Positions 17,337 through 26,865 of a DNA stretch of 64,000 nucleotides are shown here, in pieces. Under the pieces are notes generated by a model, which saw nothing but the letters and a program-made list of their open reading frames with translations, did no database searches and was not told the origin of the DNA. Made by a program: the position numbers and the translations under genes. Origin of the DNA: Nostoc piscinale CENA21 (GTDB lineage Bacteria > Cyanobacteriota > Cyanobacteriia > Cyanobacteriales > Nostocaceae). Every line of letters starts with the position of its first letter. Position 1 is the first letter of the stretch. The stretch covers positions 4,824,158-4,888,157 of the forward strand of contig NZ_CP012036.1 in assembly GCF_001298445.1 (NCBI RefSeq), written 5' to 3'.

Positions 17337-17439
17337 AGGGAGTGGGGAATAAAGAGTAGGGACTTAAAAAACTTGGTTTACTCTTTGCGCCTCTGCGACT
17401 CTGCGTGAAACTTTAAATTCTTGTTCTTAAAATTACACC

Positions 17440-18504
17440 ATGCCAAAAATTCGGGTATTAGTTGTGGATGATGCGGTATTGGTTCGCAGTCGCGTCAGTA
17501 AAATTTTATCCAGTGACCCGCAACTAGAGGTAGTGGGAGTTGCGGCTAATGGTCGCATTGCCTTGGCAAAGATTCCGCAAGTTAATCCTGATGTTGTTCT
17601 CTTAGATGTGGAAATGCCAGACATGAACGGTTTAGAAACTCTGGCTGCCCTCCGACCAATTTATCCAAATCTACCAGTGATTATGTTTAGCACCTCCACA
17701 TACGCTGGTGCGGTTGCTACTTTAGAAGCTCTTTCTTTAGGTGCTTCAGATTACGCCACCAAACCCAGTAATCTGGGAAGTGTAGAGGCTGCCAATGAAC
17801 ATATCCGCCAAGAATTAATTCCCAAAATTAAGCTATTTGGCGCAGGAATTATGGCATTTTCTCTAATTAATCAATTTCCTGCTGTTGTTATGCCCATCCC
17901 AAACAAAATAATACCAGTGGATGTGGTAGCGATTGGAGTTTCAACCGGAGGGCCGAATGCGCTGGCTGAATTACTCAGTAGGATACCCGCAGATGTTTCA
18001 GTTCCCATTTTAATTGTGCAACACATGCCGCCAATGTTTACAAAGTTACTAGCCGAAAGATTATCTTCTAAGTGTCAACTTCAGGTGAGGGAAGCAGTTG
18101 ATGGCGTGGAATTAACTGCTGGTGATGTGTGGTTGGCACCTGGGGATTTTCATGTGATTGTGCAAAGAGAGGGAACAAAGGTGCATCTAGGAGTTCATCA
18201 AGCACCTCCAGAAAATTCCTGTCGTCCTTCGGTAGATGTATTGTTGCGTTCAGTTGCTCAAGTTTACGGTGCAGGTGCGATCGCGGTTATTCTCACAGGT
18301 ATGGGTCAAGATGGATTGCATGGCTGTAAATGTATCCGAGAAGCTGGCGGACAAGTATTGGCACAAGACGAAGCTAGTAGTGTGGTTTGGGGAATGCCTG
18401 GTTTTGTGGTGAATGCTGGACTAGCAAATCGAGTTGTTCCCCTTGAGCAAATGGCAGATGAAATTATGCAGCGTGTCCATCTTGTTCAAAGGTCAGGTCT
18501 GTAA
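17440..18504 (+). CDS. cheB: Chemotaxis protein-glutamate methylesterase CheB
   Basis: CheB removes methyl groups from (and deamidates) chemoreceptors. It has 354 residues with an N-terminal receiver (VLVVDDAVLVRSRV, acceptor Asp in VVLLDVEMPDMNG) and a C-terminal esterase domain carrying the Ser-His-Asp triad: Ser in IGVSTGGPNAL, His in IVQHMPP, Asp in TGMGQDGLHG. The last base of its stop codon is the first base of the cheR start (TAATG), so the two antagonistic enzymes are translationally coupled. Confidence 0.93.
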   Translation: MPKIRVLVVDDAVLVRSRVSKILSSDPQLEVVGVAANGRIALAKIPQVNPDVVLLDVEMPDMNGLETLAALRPIYPNLPVIMFSTSTYAGAVATLEALSLGASDYATKPSNLGSVEAANEHIRQELIPKIKLFGAGIMAFSLINQFPAVVMPIPNKIIPVDVVAIGVSTGGPNALAELLSRIPADVSVPILIVQHMPPMFTKLLAERLSSKCQLQVREAVDGVELTAGDVWLAPGDFHVIVQREGTKVHLGVHQAPPENSCRPSVDVLLRSVAQVYGAGAIAVILTGMGQDGLHGCKCIREAGGQVLAQDEASSVVWGMPGFVVNAGLANRVVPLEQMADEIMQRVHLVQRSGL

Positions 18505-19372
18505 TGAAACAGACAAAGAGTATAAATACTGCGGATTTTGACTATTTACGGCAATTAGTTCATCAGCATTCAGCCGTGGTGTTAGATGGCGATAAAACTT
18601 ATTTAGCCGAATTACATTTGCAACCAATTGCGGAAGCAGCAGGATTTGATACTATTACCGAATTAATTGCTTACATGCGGCATCAGCCTGTGAGTGATTT
18701 ACATATTCAAGCAATTGAGGCATTAGTTACTAACGAAACTTCATTTTTTCGTGATATCTATCCTTTTGAAGCTTTGAAACAATTGGTATTGCCAGAGTTA
18801 ATAAAAAAACGGCGAGTTGAGCGATCGCTTAATATTTGGTGTGCGGCTTGCTCTCATGGACAAGAACCTTATAGTATTGCTATTCTCCTGCGAGAATATT
18901 TTCCTTTATTAGCTAATTGGTCTGTTCAAATTATTGCTAGTGACTTTTCTGGTAAAGTATTAGAACGGGCAAAAGCTGGGCGTTATAACCAATTAGAAAT
19001 TAAACGTGGTCTCCCAAAAAAATTTGCGCGAGCGATATTTTAAATTATTAGATAATGAATGGCAAATCCAAGATGAAATTCGCAAAAATATCGATTTTCG
19101 CCAGCTAAATCTGGTTCATTCTTGGTCAGACTTACCTAATATTGATATTATCTTGCTTCGCAATGTTTTAATTTATTTTGATATAAACACTAAAAAAAAA
19201 TTTACTCACCAAAGTTAAACAGCAATTAAACCCAGATGGCTATTTATTTCTCGGTAGTGGCGAAACGACGATTAATCTACATGAATCTTTTGAACGCGTG
19301 CAGTTTGACAGGAGCATTTTTTATCGATTACGTCCAGTAGCTCTAGATAATGCGATCGCACTCAGAAAATAG
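18504..19372 (+). CDS. cheR: Chemotaxis protein methyltransferase CheR (frame interrupted twice)
   Basis: CheR is the SAM-dependent methyltransferase that methylates receptor glutamates. The first frame shows the N-terminal helical domain and ALVTNETSFFRD, then the SAM-binding region IWCAACSHGQEPYSIAI. The frame breaks at an A7 run (19016-19022) and again at an A9 run (19192-19200). Removing one base at each gives a 288-residue CheR with NIDIILLRNVLIYFD, GYLFLGSGET and a normal end at TAG 19370-19372. I annotate it as one gene with probable sequencing insertions. Confidence 0.85.
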
Positions 19373-19594
19373 ATATGTTAACAGGAGTGCGTCGGATATC
19401 CATAACCCCTGGTTGGTTAGCGCAGTCGAACCTCTTCCTCCTGCTATAGTTTTGCGCTGGATAGTAGATTACTGCGTTAACACAGCTTGCACCGATGCGC
19501 TAATATTGTAAGGTGTCTTTCAAAATTAAGAATATTTAAGTATTTATACTTAGTTTAATTTTAAGTCACAACAACACCCAGAAACAGTCCTGAT

Positions 19595-19622
19595 CATCAG
19601 TTTGATAATTATCAAACCGATG
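19595..19622. promoter_or_regulatory. 28-bp palindrome upstream of a small gene
   Basis: The perfect 18-bp palindrome GTTTGATAATTATCAAAC (19600-19617) is extended to 28 bp by CATC...GATG with one non-pairing position. It ends 31 bp before the start of the 95-residue gene. It could be a repressor or regulator site overlapping the promoter; the factor is unknown. Confidence 0.35.
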
Positions 19623-19653
19623 CACCATACAAGTAAATTTTTAACAATTAACA

Positions 19654-19941
19654 ATGGTAGAACGCCCAATTAAGAAATCGGAACGTCAAGCCCAAGCTAA
19701 TACCGAAAACAATTCAGAAAATTCTGATTCTGCGCCTTCTATTGAATCTTATCCTAAACGCTCAAATTCTAGAGACAATCGCTCCTCTGGTAAAAGAAAA
19801 AAAGGTACAGCCAAGGAAGAAATTAAACCGCCAGTTAATCCTGCATTAGCGCGTGGGCCGAAACCAGTTAAACCCCCAGTGATTAAACCAGAACCAGAAA
19901 CAGAGACGGAACCAGTCTCAGAAGAATCCCCCGCCGAATAA
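19654..19941 (+). CDS. Small charged, probably disordered protein of unknown function
   Basis: The protein has 95 residues and is almost entirely polar: a Ser/Asn/Glu-rich N-terminal half, then KRKKGTAKEE and a proline/glutamate-rich tail (KPPVIKPEPETETEPV). There is no signal peptide, membrane segment or globular domain. It has its own candidate operator upstream and a strong terminator immediately after, so it is a monocistronic, real gene. The function is unknown. Confidence 0.65.
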   Translation: MVERPIKKSERQAQANTENNSENSDSAPSIESYPKRSNSRDNRSSGKRKKGTAKEEIKPPVNPALARGPKPVKPPVIKPEPETETEPVSEESPAE

Positions 19942-19945
19942 TTAA

Positions 19946-19980
19946 TTAAGCCAAGGTAAGATTACCTTGGCTTAATTTTT
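19946..19980 (+). terminator. Rho-independent terminator
   Basis: A long stem TTAAGCCAAGGTAA/TTACCTTGGCTTAA with a tiny loop is followed by TTTTT (to 19980), a few bases after the stop codon of the 95-residue gene. Confidence 0.85.
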
Positions 19981-20093
19981 GATACCAAGTTGCTGTCAAA
20001 ATTCTAGATATATTTTATACAATATATTTATTGGGGTGGCGAGTGGAAATATTATACATTGCATTAATATAGCAGTCCTCTATCATTTGTGAA

Positions 20094-20132
20094 CAAAAAT
20101 AGCCCCGACTTTTTTTGGAAAGTTGGGGCTAT
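20094..20132 (-). terminator. Terminator hairpin for the glycosyltransferase-like gene
   Basis: ATAGCCCCGACTTT and AAAGTTGGGGCTAT (20099-20112 and 20119-20132) pair over 14 positions with one wobble. On the minus strand the stem is followed by a T5 tract. It lies about 110 bp past the end of the minus-strand gene. Confidence 0.65.
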
Positions 20133-20243
20133 AAGAATATTATTTAAAACTAGTATAGTAATACTAATAAACTATTTACATACTTTTTTCATATCATAAT
20201 GCCGCTACATTTTTTCCCTGAACTAAAAAGGATGCCCCAAACT

Positions 20244-21185
20244 CTAGATATAAAGAAAAAGTTGTCGGCGAATAGCAAAATTAGCTAACCTAGCAGGCAC
20301 TTTAGAACGTTTGAGAATTGGTAAGCGCAGAAATTTCCCTGTTAGTAAACGCCCTATTCCCTTTATTCTTGCTTGTAGCCTCACTGAGAAGAAAGTGAAA
20401 TAATTTACGCCTTGATTGGTAGCATACATCGGCATAAAAGCAAGCTGATTACATAACACATCTGCTCTATGAGTTTTACTTAATCCATGACGAGAATGTT
20501 CTAAATTAGGTAAGCCGCCATGCTCTCCATAGTTGCGGAAAGGAATGTAGTTTTTCAACTTGTGACGACGAAGAAAATTATCAAGATAAGTATCCCAAGT
20601 AGAATAAGCATTAGGCTCCAAGTTTTTCATGAGTTCTTCAGCAAACTTAATTAATTTTGCTGCACCTTGGGGAGTAACAATGTAAGCAACAGTTGATACA
20701 GAAAACCCTTCTGCATAGCCATTGGCTGAAACACTATATATTTGAGATGCACAAGTGTATAGCCAACACATACCCACATTAGTTTGATTAGGGTCAAAAG
20801 GTAGAGGAAGTTTGCCAAACCCCAGAACGGGAACAAAATCTGCCTCAACAATTAAAGTGGGTTGAGTTTCCCTAGCTGCTATTTGCCAAGCTCTTAAATG
20901 ATTGAGTAAACAGAGATAACTAGGAGAAAAGTTTTTATACTGTGGTTGGTGCTTTTGTCGCAGGACTTCACACTGTAAACCTTCTTTAATCAAAACTGTT
21001 TGCAGTAAATTGGTTTGTTCTTTATACGCAATAATAAAAGCTCTGCCAATAACATCAGCAATTTGTAAGGAAGAAAAAGTTTGATTTTGTGAGTTTATTC
21101 GAGTATATTCAGGATTTTGGCGCATTTTCTCAAGTATGGCTTGAGAATGAGATGATGTTTTATTTGCAAGGGTTAACTCTAACAT
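20244..21185 (-). CDS. Glycosyltransferase family 25-like protein
   Basis: The protein has 313 residues. The central part has LCLLNHLRAWQIAARETQPTL followed by IVEADFVPVLGFG, resembling the 'SH.R.W..I...' and 'EDD' segments of GT25 (LPS-type) glycosyltransferases, though the acidic motif is EAD here. VTPQGAAKLIKFAEE and a late basic helix region follow. If the assignment is right it would transfer a sugar in polysaccharide or glycoconjugate synthesis at the cytoplasmic face. There are no neighbours in an operon. The family is a moderate call; acceptor and donor are unknown. Confidence 0.5.
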   Translation of the reverse strand: MLELTLANKTSSHSQAILEKMRQNPEYTRINSQNQTFSSLQIADVIGRAFIIAYKEQTNLLQTVLIKEGLQCEVLRQKHQPQYKNFSPSYLCLLNHLRAWQIAARETQPTLIVEADFVPVLGFGKLPLPFDPNQTNVGMCWLYTCASQIYSVSANGYAEGFSVSTVAYIVTPQGAAKLIKFAEELMKNLEPNAYSTWDTYLDNFLRRHKLKNYIPFRNYGEHGGLPNLEHSRHGLSKTHRADVLCNQLAFMPMYATNQGVNYFTFFSVRLQARIKGIGRLLTGKFLRLPILKRSKVPARLANFAIRRQLFLYI

Positions 21186-22277
21186 GGCAGTGTTTCCTGA
21201 TAACTATTAATAATGTTTAATTACTTAGAAAATAAGTCGAATGAATATTTCTTTACTTGTTAATACTTACTTTCGCTGTTTCTTCCCAAAACAACTAGGG
21301 TAGTGCTACTTAGATATATTTAAGAATCCGTAAATGATATTTGATTTTTAGGTATGATCAGATGCTAAAAATTTTACTTTTTCTTGTTCATTTTTCTCAA
21401 ATCTTCAAATTAATTTTTGACGAATAATGATTTAATAGCAAGGTAAAAATTATTAGACTTTTGTTTGTCTCAGCATATTTATCAGCCATCAATATTGAGT
21501 AAATAGTAAATTTATCTACAAGCTTGTATTTTTTTATGGCCGTATAATTACTATTTTGAAAATAAAAGTATTATTGTGTTATTCATTTAGACAGTAAATA
21601 CTAGGAAAAATATTGAAAATCTATCATAACTTAGTTGATAAATATCGTAATTTCTACATTGACAGTTAAAACTTTTGTTGTATTGATTATCTAATAATGA
21701 TTTTCTTGTAAATTAATTGCCATTTAGTATCATGGTAGTTATATTTGTTTTAAGTAAGCCGCTGCATCTACCTAACTGTATTCTGAAAGCATTTACCTAA
21801 AAATCAATAACAGTCTTAAGCGTCGTATTTTGCTGGAAAAGAAGCAGACGTATAACCAAATATCTTCTGAGAGTAATTTTAAGTATTGAATTTACTCTCA
21901 GTGATAAATGAACAAACTTGTGGAATTAATATCGCAGGATTAAAATTGCGGCTATACCAGCTAAATTTATTTGCGCGAGTTACAGCAGAATTGATTTGGA
22001 TAGTTTCCAACTTTTAGCATGACGGACTATTTGGGATTAAATATTTACCTCAATGGCAATTTGCAAACGTATCATCGAAACCGAAGAATATAAATTTTAT
22101 GTATTGATTATCAAAAACATCTGGATAGAAAAAATACTGGTAAGAAGAGCATAGTACTCAAACTACATATTTAGTTTTAATAAGAGTGTTTTAAATAATC
22201 ATGATTAGTGATTTTCAATCATAAATCCTCCTCATTTTGATGCTTTTGAAGAAAAAATACATTTTTTTAGTTTAGCT
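21186..22277. other. Long A/T-rich intergenic region, no gene seen
   Basis: Nearly 1.1 kb without a credible open frame, RNA gene or tandem repeat. It separates the divergent glycosyltransferase-like gene from the surface-protein cluster, so it must hold both promoters and possibly a long leader for the cluster. Nothing more specific could be supported. Confidence 0.5.
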
Positions 22278-23198
22278 ATGAAGTTTATAAAAAACTGGAA
22301 GCAGAAGAAGATGATTCTGCTTCTGCTTCTACCTGGATTTTTTTCACTTGGAATTACAGCCGTAATTGCTGAAGAAACTACTAATACAGCCGTGTTGGGA
22401 GGCGACAATATTCAGTCTGTTACTTCTAATACTGTGTTTTTTACTAGAGGTGCAACTGCGTTAGAGATTATTAAAACCGCCGATCGCATCGCCGTTGAAC
22501 CAGGTGATACCGTTATTTATCGGCTGGCTATCCGTAACACTGGTAACTCTCCCGCCAGCAATATTACCCTGACTGATACCCTGCCTCTCGGCTTGAATTT
22601 CGAGATGCGATCGCTGCAAGTATCTTTAACCAGCAATAACACCACCACACCCGTAACTGTATCGAGTAGTCAAGATAAGCGCACAGTAACTATCAACTAC
22701 GCTGGTACTATCCCTGCACAGGGAACGATGAATGTAGTCTATGCAGTCACAGTCACACCCGATGCTGTTCGCGGAACAGGTAAAAATCTCGCAGTCGCCG
22801 CCGCAGGTAGCATCCGCAGTAACACAGCCAGCCATTTACTCAAGATTCGTCCCGGTATTATCTCCGATTGTGCAACTTTAATTGGACGAGTCTTTATTGA
22901 TAAGAACTTTGATGGTGAACAACAACCAGGAGAACCAGGGATACCCAACGCCGTAATTTATATGGATGACGGGAACCGCATCCTTACCGATGCCAATGGG
23001 ATGTTTTCTCTCGCCAATGTGATTGCAGGTAATCGGACTGGAACTTTAGATTTAACCAGCCTACCTGGATATAGCCTCGCACCCAACCTCTACAACATCG
23101 AGAAAAATAGCCAATCGCGCCTCGTCCGACTCGCACCCAGAAGTATGGGACGGATGAATTTTGCAGTCACACCAGCATCAGGGGAGGCGCGTAAGTAA
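22278..23198 (+). CDS. Exported DUF11 plus SdrD-B-like domain protein
   Basis: The protein has 306 residues. A signal peptide (KNWKQKKMILLLLLPGFFSLG, cleavage near VIAEE) precedes a DUF11 domain of about residues 60-185 (TADRIAVEPGDTVIYRLAIR and NTGNSPASNITLTDTLPLG) and a Cna-B/SdrD-B-like fold (LIGRVFIDKNFDGEQQPGEP, then IPNAVIYMDDGNRILTDANG). Such domains form extracellular stalks. It is the first gene of four; the next gene's ATG begins two bases after its stop. Confidence 0.75.
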   Translation: MKFIKNWKQKKMILLLLLPGFFSLGITAVIAEETTNTAVLGGDNIQSVTSNTVFFTRGATALEIIKTADRIAVEPGDTVIYRLAIRNTGNSPASNITLTDTLPLGLNFEMRSLQVSLTSNNTTTPVTVSSSQDKRTVTINYAGTIPAQGTMNVVYAVTVTPDAVRGTGKNLAVAAAGSIRSNTASHLLKIRPGIISDCATLIGRVFIDKNFDGEQQPGEPGIPNAVIYMDDGNRILTDANGMFSLANVIAGNRTGTLDLTSLPGYSLAPNLYNIEKNSQSRLVRLAPRSMGRMNFAVTPASGEARK

Positions 23199-23199
23199 G

Positions 23200-26100
23200 A
23201 TGACGCAGATTAGTGCTAGAAAGCGTGACTTAACTTTATTAAGCATTTGTAGCGCCTTTCCAATTCTGCCAGTAGCGACTGCTGCCGCCCAAACACCACC
23301 ACAAACGCAACAAAAAGTCGAATCACCCAATGTACCAGAGTTAATTGCACCTGTAGAAGATGATCTTGAAGCTGTTTTCTCGCCACCAAGACCAAGCCAA
23401 CCAGACAAATTAGTCACTTCAGATCAGATAGAGTCTTTCTCTTCTATAGAAAATACAGAAGATAATCAGGCGAATATTTCTTCAGATCAGATAAATACGT
23501 TCACTGCTGGAGAGAAAGCCGAAACCAAGCAAACACCAGAAACAGCCGCAACTTCTATTGACTCAGACATTCGCATTATCACACCAGTTGCAGGTGTGAC
23601 AACTGCCAAAACTACTAACTTGGGAGTTCAATATCATCCTAATAACCAAGTCACGGTGACATTGAATGGTAAACCCATTGATGCAGCTATCTCCCAATAC
23701 TTGCATAAAGACGAAGCACAAAAGTTAAACACCTTAATTTGGTATAACGTGCCGTTAAATAAAGGTGAAAATACTATTACTGCTCAAGGTGCTGATGGTA
23801 AATCAACCAGTGTGAAAGTTACGGTTGAAGAGGTGCAGAAAAAAAATTGCGATCGCACCTACCCAAGAACCCAGAATACCAGCCGATGGACGTTCTCTCA
23901 TCACATTAGAAGGTAAAATTACTGACGAAAAAGGTGAAATCATCACCGAAGATATTCCTGTCACCTTAACAGCTAGTGCAGGTCAATTTGTCGGTGCAGA
24001 TCAAGATAAAGATGCACCAGGGTTTCAGGTACTTGCACGTAAAGGTGAGTTTACAGCCACACTACAAGCAGGCTTAATCGCTCAAAACGTCAAAATCCGT
24101 GCAGCCATAGACCAAAATGCAGAACTCGAAGCTTATACCAATGTAGAATTTATTACCAATCTACGTCCTTCCTTAGCTACAGGTAGCATCAACGTCAGGA
24201 TTGGTGCAGGTGGTACGGATTACCGAGGTAGTTTCCGCGACTATCTCAACCCTGATAAAATCGGTCGTACTGACGTAGATGTAGATGCAGCCGTCTTCGC
24301 TACAGGTAAAGTTGGAGATTGGTTATTTACAGGCGCATTCAATAGCAAACGTCCCCTAAATCAAGATTGCAACGGAGATAACCGCCTGTTTGGTGGTGTC
24401 CAATCTTGTGAAAAAGACTATCCAGTTTATGGTGATAGTTCTAGCTTTATTAACACTGCACCTTCTACAGATAGTGTGTATGCTCGCATTGAACGCACGC
24501 CAGATATCCCAGGTGCAGAATCAGACTATTTTATGTGGGGTGACTACAGCACCGAAGAGTTTGCCAGATCATCCCAGTTATATACAGCTACCACCAGACA
24601 ACTGCACGGCTTCAAAGGTAATTACAACTTCGGCAACCTGCAACTAACAGCCTTATACGCCAATAATATTCAAGGCTTCCAACGCGATGCAATTACCCCC
24701 AACGGAACCAGTGGTTACTACTTCCTCTCCCGTCGTTTAGTTATTCCTGGTAGTGAAAACGTCTTTATCGAAGCCGAAGAAATTAACCGTCCCGGTACGG
24801 TGTTGGAACGTCAAGCTTTATCCCGTGGTTCCGACTATGAAATAGATTACGATCGCGGTACATTATTATTCCGTCGTCCCATTGTCGCTACAGAATTAAA
24901 CCCCTTTGGTAAAACTTTGGTACGCCGCATCGTCGTTACCTATCAAAACGACGCTGGAGAAGACAGCAAACTTTACGCCGGACGACTGCAATACAACCTG
25001 AGAACTTCCGAAAATACTCAAAACGGAAATCCCTTTATTGGTGCAAGTTACCTCAAAGAAGACCAAGGACAGCAAGATTTTGAACTCTACGGATTTGATT
25101 TCTTTGCACCTTTAGGTAATTCTGGGCAAATTATCGGTGAATATGCACACTCTCGCCATAATACCCTCGCCTTTGGTAACGTCAGTGGTTCTGCATACCG
25201 TTTAGAAGCCAGTGCGAATCTCGGTAAAAACTTCCAAGGACAAGCTTACTATCGTTCCGTCACCGAAAACTTTGCCAATAACGCCACTTGGAGTTTCACA
25301 CATGGACAAACTCGCTACGGTGCATCCTTAACTGGGAAATTGGGACAAACCACCAGCTTTAATCTAGGGTACGATCGCGAAGACAACTTTGGTATTGCTC
25401 CAGCCGAACGCACTCAGTTAATTGACTTATTCAACCCCCAACCCCAAGCCGCACCAGGAAGCAAAATTAATAATTCTCTCACCACCATCCGCGCAGGTAT
25501 TCAACAAAAAATCGGTCAATCAGATTTAAGTCTGGAATACGTCAACCGTTCCCGCGAAGACCGCATTACCAACAAATTCAACGGAAACGCCAGCCAGTTA
25601 GTCTCTCGTCTTGACGTTCCCTTATCCGAATCACTCACATTTCACGCGCAAAACGAACTCAACTTAGGTAAAAGCGACCAACTCTATCCCAACCGCACCA
25701 CATTCGGCTTAGATTGGGCATTGTATCCTGGCGTAAGTATGCGACTAGCACACCAATTTTATGAAGGTGGCTTATTACAAGGCAATAGCATCACCAGCCT
25801 AGATACAATTGTCGAACATAAATTTTCCCCAGATACCACCGTTCGAGGTCGTTACTCAATTTTAGGCGGTGCGGATGGCATGACTGACCAAGGTTCCGTA
25901 TCTCTAAATCACGGTATCCGCCTCGCACCAGGATTAAAATTAAGCCTTGGTTACGAACACATCTTTAAAGATATTTTTGGCGACTCAGCCACAGGTATCC
26001 GATTTGCTCAACCTTACGCCGTCGGACAAACTGCTTCCTCATTAGGGTTGTTTGCGGGTGATGTTTACAGCATCGGCTTAGATTACACCGATAACCCCAA

Positions 26101-26857
26101 CTTTCAAGCCAACGCCAGATTAGAACATCGTAGCGGTAGTGACGGCAATCATACAGTAATTTCCGCCGCCGCCTCTGGTAAACTCTCCCCCGCTTTAACT
26201 GCGGCGGTACGCTATCAACAAGCAGGCGGCGCAAACCAACTCTTGCAAGGACTAGGAGACACCGCAAATCTGCGCGTCGGGTTAGCCTACCGTGACCCCA
26301 ACGACGATAAATTCAACGCCTTATTAGGGTACGAATATCGCCAAAACCCCGCCACCACACCAGATACCTTATTAGCTGGTAGTGGTAACGGTTCCATAGA
26401 TCATATTTTCTCAGCCGAAGCGATTTATTCACCCAATTGGCAATGGGAACTGTATGGTAAATACGCCTTCCGCAGCAGTTCTACTTCCCTATCTGAAGAT
26501 TTTACCAACCATAGCAGCGTCCACCTAGCACAATTACGCACAACTTACCAATTAGGCTACCGTACAGACTTAGCTGTCGAAGGACGTTGGCTAGGTCAAC
26601 CAGAACAAGGCTTCAACGAATTTGGGTTAGCTGTCGAAGGTGGGTATCATTTAACACCAGATTTACGAATTGGTGTCGGTTACGCCTTCGGGAGTGCAGA
26701 TGACCGAGATTTTAGCGGTTATCGCTCCGCCGGCGGCCCCTATTTAAACATCAGCTTTAAACTCAATGAACTTTTCGGTGGTTTCGGTAGGCAAAAAGTA
26801 GTACCACCACAACAGCAAGAGTCAGTAGTTCAACCAGTAGCCTTAGAGTCGAAGTGA
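23200..26857 (+). CDS. Outer-membrane beta-barrel protein with Ig-like domain (frame interrupted once)
   Basis: This is a single 1218-residue protein after correcting one run. It starts at ATG 23200 with a signal peptide (FPILPVATAAAQ), a Pro/Glu-rich linker, a domain around PVAGVTTAKTTNLGVQYHPN, then an invasin/Big-1-like domain (LEGKITDEKGEIITEDIPVT). It ends in a long C-terminal barrel of alternating strands from about residue 550, closing with aromatic/hydrophobic strands (GYHLTPDLRIGVGYAFG, YLNISFKL). The frame breaks at an A8 run (23839-23846); with seven A's it reads EEVQKKIAIAPTQEPRIPAD. It probably anchors or exports its neighbours at the outer membrane. No experimental function is known to me. 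Confidence 0.75.
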
Positions 26858-26865
26858 GGAGAGCA

